From Amycolatopsis solani (GTDB lineage Bacteria > Actinomycetota > Actinomycetes > Mycobacteriales > Pseudonocardiaceae), in contig NZ_JAWQJT010000002.1 in the NCBI RefSeq assembly GCF_033441515.1, positions 372,001 through 436,000 on the forward strand: a stretch of 64,000 nt of DNA. Reading direction: 5' to 3'. Numbering within the stretch: position 1 is the stretch's first letter; every line of letters starts with the position of its first letter. The notes under the pieces are model-generated. The model searched no databases and had not been told where the DNA came from. It saw only the letters and a program-made list of their open reading frames with translations. Made by a program: the position numbers and the translations under genes. Positions 9,053 to 17,712 of this stretch are shown in pieces.

Positions 9053-10885
9053 ATGTCCCCACGACTGATCACAGTGCTGCTGGCCGGGTTGCTGGCCGTG
9101 CTCGGGCTGGCCACCCCCGCGGTGGCGGCGCCGATCCAGACCCTGACCTGGACGGGCAACAACAGCACCACCGAATACGCGTCCGCGCCCACCGGCGCGC
9201 TGCCCGGCGAGACCACCATCGTCTTCGAGAACAGCGAAGCCACCGGCAACACGACCGGGATGTCGCACACCCTCACGTTCGACACCTCGACGCCGGGCTA
9301 CAACCACGACGTCTCGCTCAACATCCTGGCCAACCCGTTCGATCCGCAGAACGGGCGGCACGAAGCGACCGTGACGCTGACGCCGGGCAAGTACCGGTAC
9401 TTCTGCACGATCCCCGGCCACACGGCGATGGTGGGGGAGTTCGTCGTCTCCGACGGCACCGGCGACACGACGCCGCCGGTGGTGACCGCCGCGGTGGCGG
9501 GGGACAAGGACCCCTCGGGCAACTACATCGAGTCGGCCACGGTCACGCTGTCGGCGACGGACGCGGGATCGGGCGTGGCGTCGGTCGAGTACCAGCTCGA
9601 CGGCGGCACCTGGACGACGTACGCGGCGCCGGTCGTGGTGTCCGCGGTCGGCATGCACATGTTCCACTTCCGGGCGACCGATGTCGCCGGGAACGTGTCC
9701 GAGGAGGGGATGGAACACTTCACGATCGTCGAGGGCCAGGGCGACACGACCCCGCCGACGGTGACGGCGTCCCTCTCGGGGGACAAGGATTCCGCGGGCA
9801 ACTACCTCGACGTCGCCACGGTTTCGCTGACGGCGACCGACGCCGACTCCGCGGTGGCTTCGGTGGAGTACCAGCTGGACGGCGGCGCGTGGACGCGCTA
9901 TTCGGCGCCGGTCGCGGTGACCGGGGCGGGTGCGCACATGTTCCATTTCCGGGCCACCGACGCGGCGGGCAACACTTCGCCGGAGGGCATGTCGAGCTTC
10001 ACGGTGGTCAAGCGGGACACGACCGCGCCGGTCGTCACGGCTTCGGTCGCCGGGACGCAGGACGCGGACGGCAACTACGTCGGGAAGGCGACCGTGACGG
10101 TGACGGCTTCGGACGCGGGTTCCGGGGTCGCGGCGGTGGAGTACAAAGTGGACAGCGGGGCGTGGACCGCGTATTCGGCACCGGTTCCGGTGACGGCGGT
10201 GGGCGCGCACACGGTCGGCTACCGCGCCCGGGACGTCGCCGGGAACGCGTCCGCCGAGGGATCGGTGTCGTTCGCGGTGATCGCGGGCGGGGACACCACC
10301 GCGCCCTCGGTTTCGCTGCAGGTCACCGGCAAGCAGGACGGCGGCTGGAACTACGTGGGCTCGGCGACGGTTTCCGTCTCGGCTGCGGACGCGGAGTCCG
10401 GAGTTGCGTCGGTGGAGTACAAACTGGACAGTGGCGCGTGGACGCGCTACTCGGCACCGGTGGCCGTGCCGGCGCTGGGTGCGCACACGGTGCGAGCACG
10501 GGCCACGGACGTCGCCGGCAACGTGTCGGCGGAGGTGTCGGGGGCGTTCACGGTGGTGGCGGCCCCACCGCCCCCGGACGCGTGCCCGAACTCGGACACC
10601 CGCGACACGGTGGTGATCGGCGGCGTCGACAGTCAGGTGGAGAACATCGACACGGGCAACGGCTGCACGATCAACGACGTCATCGACGAGAACGCGGAGT
10701 ACGCCTCGCACGACCGGTTCGTGAAGCACGTGAAGGCGGTGACCCAGGAGCTGGTGGGCAACGGAGTCCTGTCGTCGGGCGACCGCAACCGCATCGTGAC
10801 GGCGGCGATCGAGTCCGACATCGGCGGCCCGCCGGCCACCAGCGCCAAGCCGCAGGCCAAGCCGGACGTCAAGAAGCACCTGTAG
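9053..10885 (+). CDS. Secreted cupredoxin with four Ig-like repeats and a C-terminal Cys module
   Basis: This 610-residue protein has a Sec signal peptide (hydrophobic core about 5-25, cleavage near AVAA). Residues about 27-136 form a plastocyanin-like domain: MSHTLTF supplies a His ligand, and YFCTIPGHTAM supplies Cys, His and Met of a type-1 copper site. Four tandem repeats of about 92 residues follow (from 9463, 9742, 10015 and 10291). Each begins D-T-T-x-P and contains ATDxxSxVASVEYxLD and ATDVAGN, typical of bacterial Ig-like/OmpL47-type modules. The last 85 residues match the module near the end of the preceding large protein. An electron-carrier role with the upstream laccase and dehydrogenase is plausible but inferred. 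Confidence 0.85.
   Translation: MSPRLITVLLAGLLAVLGLATPAVAAPIQTLTWTGNNSTTEYASAPTGALPGETTIVFENSEATGNTTGMSHTLTFDTSTPGYNHDVSLNILANPFDPQNGRHEATVTLTPGKYRYFCTIPGHTAMVGEFVVSDGTGDTTPPVVTAAVAGDKDPSGNYIESATVTLSATDAGSGVASVEYQLDGGTWTTYAAPVVVSAVGMHMFHFRATDVAGNVSEEGMEHFTIVEGQGDTTPPTVTASLSGDKDSAGNYLDVATVSLTATDADSAVASVEYQLDGGAWTRYSAPVAVTGAGAHMFHFRATDAAGNTSPEGMSSFTVVKRDTTAPVVTASVAGTQDADGNYVGKATVTVTASDAGSGVAAVEYKVDSGAWTAYSAPVPVTAVGAHTVGYRARDVAGNASAEGSVSFAVIAGGDTTAPSVSLQVTGKQDGGWNYVGSATVSVSAADAESGVASVEYKLDSGAWTRYSAPVAVPALGAHTVRARATDVAGNVSAEVSGAFTVVAAPPPPDACPNSDTRDTVVIGGVDSQVENIDTGNGCTINDVIDENAEYASHDRFVKHVKAVTQELVGNGVLSSGDRNRIVTAAIESDIGGPPATSAKPQAKPDVKKHL
9463..10560 (+). repeat. Four tandem Ig-like coding repeats (about 276 bp each)
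   Basis: The repeat units begin at about 9463, 9742, 10015 and 10291 inside the cupredoxin gene. Each encodes the same order of landmarks: DTTxP, GNY, ATVxxSAxDAxSGVASVEY, a W-T-x-Y turn, and RATDVAGN. They are diverged copies, not recent duplications. Confidence 0.8.
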
Positions 10886-10902
10886 GCAGTCTGCCGCGGC
10901 TG

Positions 10903-10948
10903 GTCGTGAGTGATAAGTCGGGTTCTAACCCGACTTATCACTCACGAC
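10903..10948. terminator. Perfect 22-bp inverted repeat between convergent genes, hairpin family A copy 3
   Basis: The arms 10903-10924 and 10927-10948 are exact reverse complements with a CT loop. It lies between the stop of the cupredoxin gene (10885) and the stop of the convergent gene at 10961, the place expected for a bidirectional terminator. It differs from the copy at 8970 at one position per arm (TGATAAG against TGGTAAG) with compensating change, which supports selection for pairing. Confidence 0.8.
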
Positions 10949-10960
10949 GGCGGGCGGGGG

Positions 10961-12511
10961 TCAGGAGTAGGTCCAGTGGCCGAGCCAGGACTCGCGCCAG
11001 GCCACCGTCAGCTCGCTCACGCCGTCCACTCCTGAGCGGTCCACCTGGGCCTTCCACGCCTCCTCCACCATCGCGCACAGCTTCGACGCCGGGAGCTCGG
11101 CCCCGCCCGAAGCGAACTGGCGCAGGACCGTCTTCGGGACCGCCAGCTTCGCCTTCCCGCGGATCACCGACTGCTCGGTCGCGCGGCAGATGAGGTACTC
11201 CACCGTGGCCAGGTCGCCCGCCGAAGCGACCTGGCTCAGTGCGCGGTACAGGCAGTCGAGCGGGGCCGCCAGGCCCTGGTGCTGGCGGGCGATCTCCCAC
11301 GACACCCACACCGCCAGGCAGTCCGGCATCTGGAACGGGCGGTAGGCGAACGCCGGGCCGGCGAACGTCTGGTAATCGGCCGTCGGGTCGGTCGAGGCCG
11401 GGGCCGCGTCTTCGGGGTCCGGGGGCAGGCCGAGCCGCTTGAACAGCTCGCGCAGCAGCTTCTGGGGGCGCGCCGGGGTCGACGACTCGGCGAGCAGTTT
11501 GGCCAGGATGCGGTTGAGCCGGTCCGCAGCCACGCCGTGGATCGACAGCTGCAGGTGGACGAACGCCACGTCGGACAGCGTCGTGCCCGCGCAGCCGACC
11601 ACGCCCACCTGCGGGTAGCGCTGCAGGAACGACACGATCGCGTGCGTCGAGCCGATGCGGGCCGGGCCGACGAACGTCACTGGCAGGCACGTGCCGATGC
11701 GCTGGCGGGACCGGAGATCTCCGTTGTACAGCGGGGAGAACTCGCCGTCGGCGTGGTAGACCTCGAACCAGTTGCCCTGCCGGTGGCCCGGGCGCGTGTC
11801 GGCGAGCCAGAAGCTGTAACCGTGCTTCTCGCACAGCTCGCGGAAGCGGTCGGCCAGCTCGAACCGCGCCGCCGCGGACACGTCCCGCAGCGCGATCGCG
11901 AAGCGGACCGCCAGCGACGCGCACGGCGACGCGATCTCCTTGCGGGTGCGCAGGTCGTGGTTGCGGGTCTTCACGACCAGCGGCAGCTGCGCCGGGCACT
12001 GCAGCGACAGCAGCGGCGCGTCGATGAAGGCGGCCGCGGCGTCGGAGATCTCCCGCACCAGGTCGCGCACGGCCAGGCCGTGCCACTCGGAGACCTCCCG
12101 GGCCGCCGGGTCGATCGAGATCAGGCCCTCGAACCGCTGCTCGGACTCGTAGATGAACGTCGGGTTGGGGGACGTCGTCTGGTGGAAGACCCAGCCGCCG
12201 TCGTTCTGCTGCGGGCGTTCCGCCGGCCGCCTGCCGTCGACGTGCTCGACGATCTCGGTGCCGTCCAACGGTTTCCGGGTGCGCGTGCCGATCACGACGC
12301 CGGCGCCGTTCGTCGCCGAACACAGCGTTTCCAGGAAGACCGTGTTGTCGGCGCCGGTGGAGACGAGGTCGCGCAGGTAGCCGTGGCGGGCCATCGCGTG
12401 GTGCACCTCGAAGTCCACTTTGGTCACCGGCTGCCGCGCGATTTCGAAGCCCGCGCGCGCGAGATCGGCGACGTTGCGCACGGACACCCGTTGGCTGCGC
12501 ATCTTCACCAT
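10961..12511 (-). CDS. Unrecognised 516-residue protein paired with the membrane protein gene at 12505-14478
   Basis: I do not recognise the family. Translation starts at ATG 12511 (MVKMRSQ) or at ATG 12502; either overlaps or abuts the end of the upstream gene, so the two are coupled. No signal peptide or membrane segment is visible. The sequence is rich in ordered, conserved-looking stretches such as NGAGVVIGTRTRKPLDGTE, WVFHQTTSPNPTFIY, FWLADTRPGHRQGNWFEVYH, STHAIVSFLQRYPQVGVVG and LSIHGVAADRLNRILAKLL. It looks like a soluble globular protein, possibly with alpha/beta character. The GTRTRKP and NPTFIYES segments might form a ligand site, but this is guesswork. It sits between the convergent sugar locus and the SARP regulator. 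Confidence 0.75.
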   Translation of the reverse strand: MVKMRSQRVSVRNVADLARAGFEIARQPVTKVDFEVHHAMARHGYLRDLVSTGADNTVFLETLCSATNGAGVVIGTRTRKPLDGTEIVEHVDGRRPAERPQQNDGGWVFHQTTSPNPTFIYESEQRFEGLISIDPAAREVSEWHGLAVRDLVREISDAAAAFIDAPLLSLQCPAQLPLVVKTRNHDLRTRKEIASPCASLAVRFAIALRDVSAAARFELADRFRELCEKHGYSFWLADTRPGHRQGNWFEVYHADGEFSPLYNGDLRSRQRIGTCLPVTFVGPARIGSTHAIVSFLQRYPQVGVVGCAGTTLSDVAFVHLQLSIHGVAADRLNRILAKLLAESSTPARPQKLLRELFKRLGLPPDPEDAAPASTDPTADYQTFAGPAFAYRPFQMPDCLAVWVSWEIARQHQGLAAPLDCLYRALSQVASAGDLATVEYLICRATEQSVIRGKAKLAVPKTVLRQFASGGAELPASKLCAMVEEAWKAQVDRSGVDGVSELTVAWRESWLGHWTYS

Positions 12512-14478
12512 CCCCCCGAAGAGTCGAACCGGACGTCGGCTTCCAGCGGACGGCGGCGGTCCCAGGCCCCCGACCCCGCCCACCGCGGCGCCCCGATGCG
12601 CGAGAGCGGGATCGCCGATTCGCGCCAGGACGCCTGCCCGAACAGCACGAGCGCGGCGAGCACCGGCAGTGCCACCGCGACCGTCAGCGCCACCTGCACG
12701 ACTTCGCCCTTGCTCTGCGTCGCGACGGTCGCGGCGAACGCGGCGATGGCCGCGATGCTCAGCTGGACGAGCGCCTGCGGCAGCGTCCCGAGGTAGCCGA
12801 GCACGGTTCGCCGCGGCGGCAGCGACAGGCGGCTGTAGAGGAAACCGGGCAGCAGCAGCAACATCGTGATCACGGACTGGCCGTCGCCGATGTGCCCCAG
12901 CGCCTCGGTGGCCGCCCGGCCGTACGGCCACGGGCTGCCGACCAGCAGCCACCCGAGCACGAACGACACCGTCGCGACGGCGAGCGCGTAGAACGTCACG
13001 TTGAGCGGACCGGACTTCGTGGAGTCCTTGAGGACGAGCGTCGCGCGCACCCGGACGTGGTCGCCACGCGGGTCGCGGCCGCCGGAGCGGCGCCAGTACG
13101 CGCGTGCTTCGTTGTCGGCGATCCCGTTGACCAGCACGAGGTCCTGCCCGAACTCCCGCTCGGTCAGCTCGCGCGCGGCTTCGCGCAGGTTCGCGGCGGT
13201 GAACTCCGGGTGCCGCCGCAGCGAGTTGTCGAGCTCGTTGGTGCCCGTCCGCACCGCCTCGCCCGTGGTGGCGGCCGCGGCCAGCCGGTGGCAGGCGGGC
13301 AGGCTGCGCGGGGAAAGCTCGACGCCGGACTGGCCGGCCTCCCACTTGCGGCGGCGCAGGAGGTCCGCGAGCCCGCGCAGCACGGTCTGCGCCTGCAGCT
13401 CGAGGATCTTGTGCCGGGCACCGTCGGCTTCCTGCAGCGGGGCGGCGTCCTGCCGTTCGGCGAGCGACCCCAGGTCCTCGGCGAGGCCTTCCACCTGGTG
13501 CTGATCGGCGTCGGTGGACAGGTACATCCGGGAGATCTCGGCTTGCGGCGCGGTCTTCGCCACCAGGTGGTAGGACTTCAGCGTCGCGGGGATCATGGTC
13601 TCGTAGTTCACGACGTACCCGCGCCGGCTGGCGGCCAGCCGCCGCCACTGCTCCCTGGCGACCGGCTGCCGCGCGTCGACGTGCAACGGCGTTTCGTAGC
13701 TGAGCCGGTGTTCCTCGACGGAATCGTCGAGGGCGACCACCAGCATGTAGTCCCGGACGGCGACGTTCAGCAGGTAGGCGTACTCCACCAGCAGGTCCGC
13801 GCAGCCGTCGAGGATGCCGAGCGCCAGCTCCCGGCACTGCCGCCCGTACCCGGGAACCGTGCCGCCGGCCGCGGCGAGCGCGAACTCCTCCTCCGGGTGG
13901 TTCCGCTCGGTGAGCAGCGTCAGCAGCGCCTGCTGGATCAGCCACCGCGGTTCGTGCACCTGGAACAGGAAGGTGTTGAGCTCATGCTTGGCGGTCTGCG
14001 CGTTCTCATCGCTGCCGAGGATCCCGCGCAGCAACCGGTAGAGCCCGGCGGCGACCAGCCGCGACGCCTCGTGCTGGGTGAGCCGCGGCAGCTTCTGGCC
14101 GGAGCTGTCGAAGACGTCGATGGGGGAGACGTCCCGCCGCGGCAGCCGGGCCAGCGGCACCCAGAGCGACCGCTGCCGCGCCGGCCGGGAGGCGGCCCGC
14201 TCGCCGTGTTCCTGGCCGATGAGGTCCTGCAGCTGCGCGGTCGCCTGGCGTTGCCCTTCGTCGAGGAGCTTGAGGCTGACGTCGACTTCGGTGCTGCGCC
14301 GCGCGGTCCCGTGCTCGACAACGGTGAGCCGTTCGGTCAGCCGCCGCACGTGGTTGAGCCGCAGCGAGGTGTCGAGCAGCGCGAGCCCGACGGCGGCCCC
14401 CTGCCGCGACAGCCGGGGCGGGGCGCCGGGGATGGGGATCGTTTCGATGGCGTGCCGGAGACTGTCGATGCCGTCCAC
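12505..14478 (-). CDS. Unrecognised 657-residue protein with four C-terminal membrane segments
   Basis: The start is GTG 14478; no convincing ribosome site precedes it. The first roughly 480 residues are soluble, with charged and helical stretches (RLTERLTVVEHGTARRSTEV; a region around 300-420 that could be coiled). Four hydrophobic helices follow at about 491-513, 534-549, 560-589 and 592-616, then a charged tail. This suggests an inner-membrane anchor with a large cytoplasmic N-terminal part. The stop overlaps the start of the next gene by 7 bp, marking a two-gene unit. I recognise no enzyme motif. The pair is divided from the downstream SARP gene by a hairpin and a G-rich tract. A signalling or stress role is possible but not supported by any motif. 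Confidence 0.72.
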   Translation of the reverse strand: MDGIDSLRHAIETIPIPGAPPRLSRQGAAVGLALLDTSLRLNHVRRLTERLTVVEHGTARRSTEVDVSLKLLDEGQRQATAQLQDLIGQEHGERAASRPARQRSLWVPLARLPRRDVSPIDVFDSSGQKLPRLTQHEASRLVAAGLYRLLRGILGSDENAQTAKHELNTFLFQVHEPRWLIQQALLTLLTERNHPEEEFALAAAGGTVPGYGRQCRELALGILDGCADLLVEYAYLLNVAVRDYMLVVALDDSVEEHRLSYETPLHVDARQPVAREQWRRLAASRRGYVVNYETMIPATLKSYHLVAKTAPQAEISRMYLSTDADQHQVEGLAEDLGSLAERQDAAPLQEADGARHKILELQAQTVLRGLADLLRRRKWEAGQSGVELSPRSLPACHRLAAAATTGEAVRTGTNELDNSLRRHPEFTAANLREAARELTEREFGQDLVLVNGIADNEARAYWRRSGGRDPRGDHVRVRATLVLKDSTKSGPLNVTFYALAVATVSFVLGWLLVGSPWPYGRAATEALGHIGDGQSVITMLLLLPGFLYSRLSLPPRRTVLGYLGTLPQALVQLSIAAIAAFAATVATQSKGEVVQVALTVAVALPVLAALVLFGQASWRESAIPLSRIGAPRWAGSGAWDRRRPLEADVRFDSSGGW

Positions 14479-14565
14479 GACACTGAGAGTAAGAGGTGCG
14501 GGGTCGTGATACGAGCGAACGCCGAATCTTGGGCCGATCGGGCGCGACGCGGGTCCGGCGATGCC

Positions 14566-14612
14566 GTGAATGACTCATTCATGGCGTCGGACGACAGGAA
14601 TGAGTCATTCAC
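14566..14612. repeat. Inverted repeat, hairpin family B copy 1
   Basis: Perfect 15-bp arms GTGAATGACTCATTC (14566-14580) and GAATGAGTCATTCAC (14598-14612) flank a 17-nt centre. The same arm core occurs at 58077-58123 and, in modified form, twice inside the gene at 33357-34850. It lies between two genes transcribed leftward, downstream of the SARP regulator gene (stop 14726), so it could end that transcript. Confidence 0.75.
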
Positions 14613-14629
14613 TACGTTCGGGGTGAGGG

Positions 14630-14670
14630 CCGGGCGGGAGCGGGCGGGGCGGGAGCGGGCGGGGCGGGGT
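14630..14670. repeat. G-rich short tandem repeat
   Basis: Two near-perfect copies of a 15-bp unit, CGGGCGGGGCGGGAG, followed by a partial third, make a run of closely spaced G-tracts on the + strand. It lies in the 247-bp gap between the membrane protein gene and the end of the SARP gene. It could form a G-quadruplex; this is inference from the G-run spacing. Confidence 0.55.
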
Positions 14671-14725
14671 TGGCCGGGCCGGGCGGGGTCAGCGCCGGGC
14701 GGGGCAAGCCCGGGCCGGCGCCGGG

Positions 14726-17653
14726 TCAGGATCGGCGGACGCAGCCCGAGTTGGCCGCTCGCTTCTCCACCTCGTCCGCCGCCGGGTGCAGACCCCGCGC
14801 CCGGTACAGGTCGATCGACTGCTGCCACGCCTCGCGCGCCTCGTCCGCGCGGCCGAGGGCGTGGTACGCGTCCCCCATCACCGCCAGCGTGCCTGCCTGC
14901 CGGTAGGTGTTGTCCAGGTGGCGCCACAACGACAGCGCCTGGTGGGACTGGCCGAGCGACTCGGCGGGGCGGCCGGTCTCCGCCGCGATCGTGGCCAGGC
15001 TGTCGAGGGCGTCGGCCTCGCCGTAGACGTCGTGGCGTTCGCGGCACAGGGCCAGCCCGGACTCGGCGTGGCCGCGAGCCTCGTCGTGGCGGCCCAGCCG
15101 GCTCAGGCACGCGCCGATCAGGCTGAACGCGCGGGCCTCCCACTTCCCGTCCGCCAAGCCGCGGTAGAGGTCGAGTGCGCTGAACGCGTGGCCGAGCGCC
15201 CGCTCGTCGTCCTTCTCGTGCGTCCAGTGCAGCGCCAGGACGAAGTGGACGCCCGCCTGCCCGAGCGTGTCGCGGATTTCCTTGGCCAGCGTCAACGACC
15301 GGTTCAGGTGGTGCAACGCCTCTGCCGGCTGCCCGAACGGGCCGTAGACGAGGCCGAGGCGGCGGTGCGCGCGGGCCTGCACCGCGAGGTCCTCCAGGCG
15401 TTCCGCGGCGGCCAGGCCCGCCAGCCACGACGTGATGTTGGCCTGGAGGTGGCCGCGGCGGTAATGAAAGTTGTCGAGCGTCCACGCCAATTGCCAGACG
15501 CAGGTGTCCCAGCCCGCGTCCTCGGCCGCCTGGCGCGCGGCGAGGACGCACTGGTGGTTGACGTCGAACCAGGTCATCGCGGCCGCGTCGTCGGCCAGCG
15601 GGGCCGGGACGCAGCCCTCCGGTGGCTCGCCCACGTCGATCGGCGGGTGCTGCTGGTCGAGCAGGCGGCTGCCCCGGTGGCCGGTGTGCAGGTGGAAGCC
15701 GACCAGCCGGCGCAGCGCCGCCCGGCGCTCCGGTTCGGGCTCCTCGATCTGCGCGGTGGTCTGCGCGTGCTGGCGGACCAGGTCGTGGAAGCGGAACCGG
15801 CCGGTCACCGGCTGCTGGAGCAGGTGGTCGTCGACGAGGCTTTCCAGCAGCCGCTCGGCTTCGAAGGGGGAGACGGCCGCGAGCGCCGCGGCGGCGGGGA
15901 CGTCGATGTCGGGGCCCGGGTTCAGGCCCAGCAGCCGGAACATGCGCCGCTGCGCCACGTCCAGGTGCCCGTAGGACAACGCGAACGCCGCCGCGACACT
16001 GCGATCGCCCGCCGACAGCTCGGCCAGCGGCCGCCCCGCCTGGCGCAGCCGGTCGGCCAGGTGCGCCACCGTCCACGCGGGCCGGGTGCGCAGCCGCGCC
16101 GCCGCGATCCGGATGGCCAGCGGGAGGTGCCCGCACAGCGCGACGACGTCGCGGACGGCGGCGGCTTCGGCGGCCGGCCGGTCGTCGGCGACCACACCCG
16201 CGAACAGTTCGACGGCGGTCGCCTCCGGCAGCACGTCCAGTGACAGGGTGTGCGCCGCCTCCAGGCCGATCAGCCGCCGCCTGCTGGTGATCAGCAGCAG
16301 CGTGCGCGCGCTGCCCGGCAGCAGCGGCCGGACCTGGGCGGCGTCCGCGGCGTTGTCCAGCACGACGAGCATCGACCGGCCGGCGAGTTCCGCCCGCCAC
16401 AACGCCGCGCGGGCTTCCGGGTCGAGCGGGATCTTCTCCGCCGCGACGCCGAGCGCGCGCAGCAAGGTGTCCAGCGCCGCCGCCGGGGTCACCGGTTCCT
16501 GGCCGGAGGTGTGCCCGTGCAGGTCGATGAACAGCTGCGCGTCGCCGTACTGCCCGGCGAGCCGGTGCGCCGCGTGGATGGCCAGCGTCGTCTTGCCGAT
16601 GCCGGCCATCCCGTCGATCGCCTCGATCACGACGGCCGTCGGCGCGGTGTGCGCGACACCGTCCCGTGCGGACAGCAGCCGGGACAGCTCCGCCTCGCGG
16701 CCGGCGAAGTCGGCGATGTCGCCGGGGAGGTCGTTGCGGCCCGCCACCACCGGCCGGGCCGGTCCGGTGGCGGAAACCGTGGCGGCGGGCAGCAACCGGG
16801 GGTCGTTGTCGAGCACGCGCCGGTGAATTTCGGTCAGGCGCGGCGAAGGGTCCAAACCGAACTGGTCGACGAGCACGGTCCGCGCACGGGAGAACGCGTC
16901 CAGTGCGTCCGCCTGGCGGCCCCCGCGGTACAGCGCCGTCATCAGCTGGCCCCACAGCCGTTCGTGGCCGGGGTGCCGCTCGCTCAACGCGGTCAGCTCG
17001 CCGATCAGCGCCTCGCCCGCGCCGGTGGCGAGGTCGGCGTCGACGCGGTCTTCGACGGCGCCGAGCCGCAAAGCGTGCAGCCGCCGCGTTTCCGCCAGCA
17101 GCGCGACGGAGCCGGCGAAGTCCTCATAGGCGTCACCGCGCCACAGCGCCAAACCGCGTGACAACTGCTCCGCCGCTGTCACGGGATCGCCGGCCGCCAA
17201 AGCGGTTCTCCCGGCGGTCACCAGCCGTTCGAACTCGCGGGCGTCGACGAGTTCGGGGGCCAGCCGCAGGGCGTACCCGGCCGCGCGGGTCTCGATCAGG
17301 TCGGCCGTGCCGAGGGCTTCGGCGACCGGTGCCAGCGAGCGGCGCACGCGCGACAGGTAGGTCCGCACCGTCCGCGGGGTGCCGGGAGTGGCGTCGACGT
17401 CCCACAACGCGTCCGCCATGGTGTCCACTCCGGTCACCCGCCCGGCGTTCGCGATCAGCAGCGCGAGCAGCGTGCGGATGCGGGGACCGCCCAGGTCGAG
17501 CGGCCGGCCGCGCAGCCGGACCTCGAACGCGCCGAGCACGCGGAACTCCGGTCCTGCCGGTCCCTGAGCCGTGCGGGTTTCGCTCGGGTCGTCCTTCCCC
17601 ACCTTTCTCAGGAGGGCCGGAAGCCGGGGTGGATACAGGTCCGTTCGGCCCAA
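14726..17653 (-). CDS. AfsR-type SARP transcriptional regulator with NB-ARC and TPR domains
   Basis: This 975-residue protein has the classical AfsR layout. An OmpR-like winged helix lies at about 38-125 (FRVLGAFEVRLRGRPLDLGG; VRTYLSRVRRSL), and a bacterial transcriptional activator domain at about 130-280. An NB-ARC ATPase lies at about 310-600, with Walker A GMAGIGKTTLA and the LLVVLDNAADAAQVRPLLPG region. TPR-type helices occupy about 700-960. It binds DNA as an activator, with ATP hydrolysis modulating its state. It is divergent from the tail-like cluster, and three SARP-type heptamers lie in the shared 59-bp gap, so it is the likely activator of that cluster. The true start may be GTG 17602 rather than ATG 17653; neither has a strong ribosome site. 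Confidence 0.9.
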   Translation of the reverse strand: MGRTDLYPPRLPALLRKVGKDDPSETRTAQGPAGPEFRVLGAFEVRLRGRPLDLGGPRIRTLLALLIANAGRVTGVDTMADALWDVDATPGTPRTVRTYLSRVRRSLAPVAEALGTADLIETRAAGYALRLAPELVDAREFERLVTAGRTALAAGDPVTAAEQLSRGLALWRGDAYEDFAGSVALLAETRRLHALRLGAVEDRVDADLATGAGEALIGELTALSERHPGHERLWGQLMTALYRGGRQADALDAFSRARTVLVDQFGLDPSPRLTEIHRRVLDNDPRLLPAATVSATGPARPVVAGRNDLPGDIADFAGREAELSRLLSARDGVAHTAPTAVVIEAIDGMAGIGKTTLAIHAAHRLAGQYGDAQLFIDLHGHTSGQEPVTPAAALDTLLRALGVAAEKIPLDPEARAALWRAELAGRSMLVVLDNAADAAQVRPLLPGSARTLLLITSRRRLIGLEAAHTLSLDVLPEATAVELFAGVVADDRPAAEAAAVRDVVALCGHLPLAIRIAAARLRTRPAWTVAHLADRLRQAGRPLAELSAGDRSVAAAFALSYGHLDVAQRRMFRLLGLNPGPDIDVPAAAALAAVSPFEAERLLESLVDDHLLQQPVTGRFRFHDLVRQHAQTTAQIEEPEPERRAALRRLVGFHLHTGHRGSRLLDQQHPPIDVGEPPEGCVPAPLADDAAAMTWFDVNHQCVLAARQAAEDAGWDTCVWQLAWTLDNFHYRRGHLQANITSWLAGLAAAERLEDLAVQARAHRRLGLVYGPFGQPAEALHHLNRSLTLAKEIRDTLGQAGVHFVLALHWTHEKDDERALGHAFSALDLYRGLADGKWEARAFSLIGACLSRLGRHDEARGHAESGLALCRERHDVYGEADALDSLATIAAETGRPAESLGQSHQALSLWRHLDNTYRQAGTLAVMGDAYHALGRADEAREAWQQSIDLYRARGLHPAADEVEKRAANSGCVRRS

Positions 17654-17662
17654 CTTCGGTGC

Positions 17663-17691
17663 TGTCGACCGGTTGTCGACGGGTTGTCGAC
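17663..17691 (+). promoter_or_regulatory. Three direct heptamer repeats at 11-bp pitch: probable SARP operator
   Basis: TGTCGAC occurs at 17663-17669, 17674-17680 and 17685-17691, exactly one helical turn apart, in the gap between the divergent SARP gene and the first gene of the tail-like cluster. SARP proteins are known to bind direct heptamers spaced 11 bp (or 22 bp) just upstream of the -10 element. The third repeat ends 21 bp before ATG 17713, so a transcript activated here would be leaderless or nearly so, or the first gene starts a little further in. I see no clear -10 hexamer. Confidence 0.75.
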
Positions 17692-17712
17692 CGGCCCTGC
17701 GACGGTGGGCCC

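Noticed and set aside
9463..10560. Tandem DNA repeat of mobile origin
   Set aside because: The four units are diverged protein domains (Ig-like) with normal codon use, not a DNA repeat.
12512..13945. N-terminal extension of the 516-residue protein by 478 codons
   Set aside because: The extension is a shadow of the 657-residue gene in another frame of the same strand; a good start exists at 12511.
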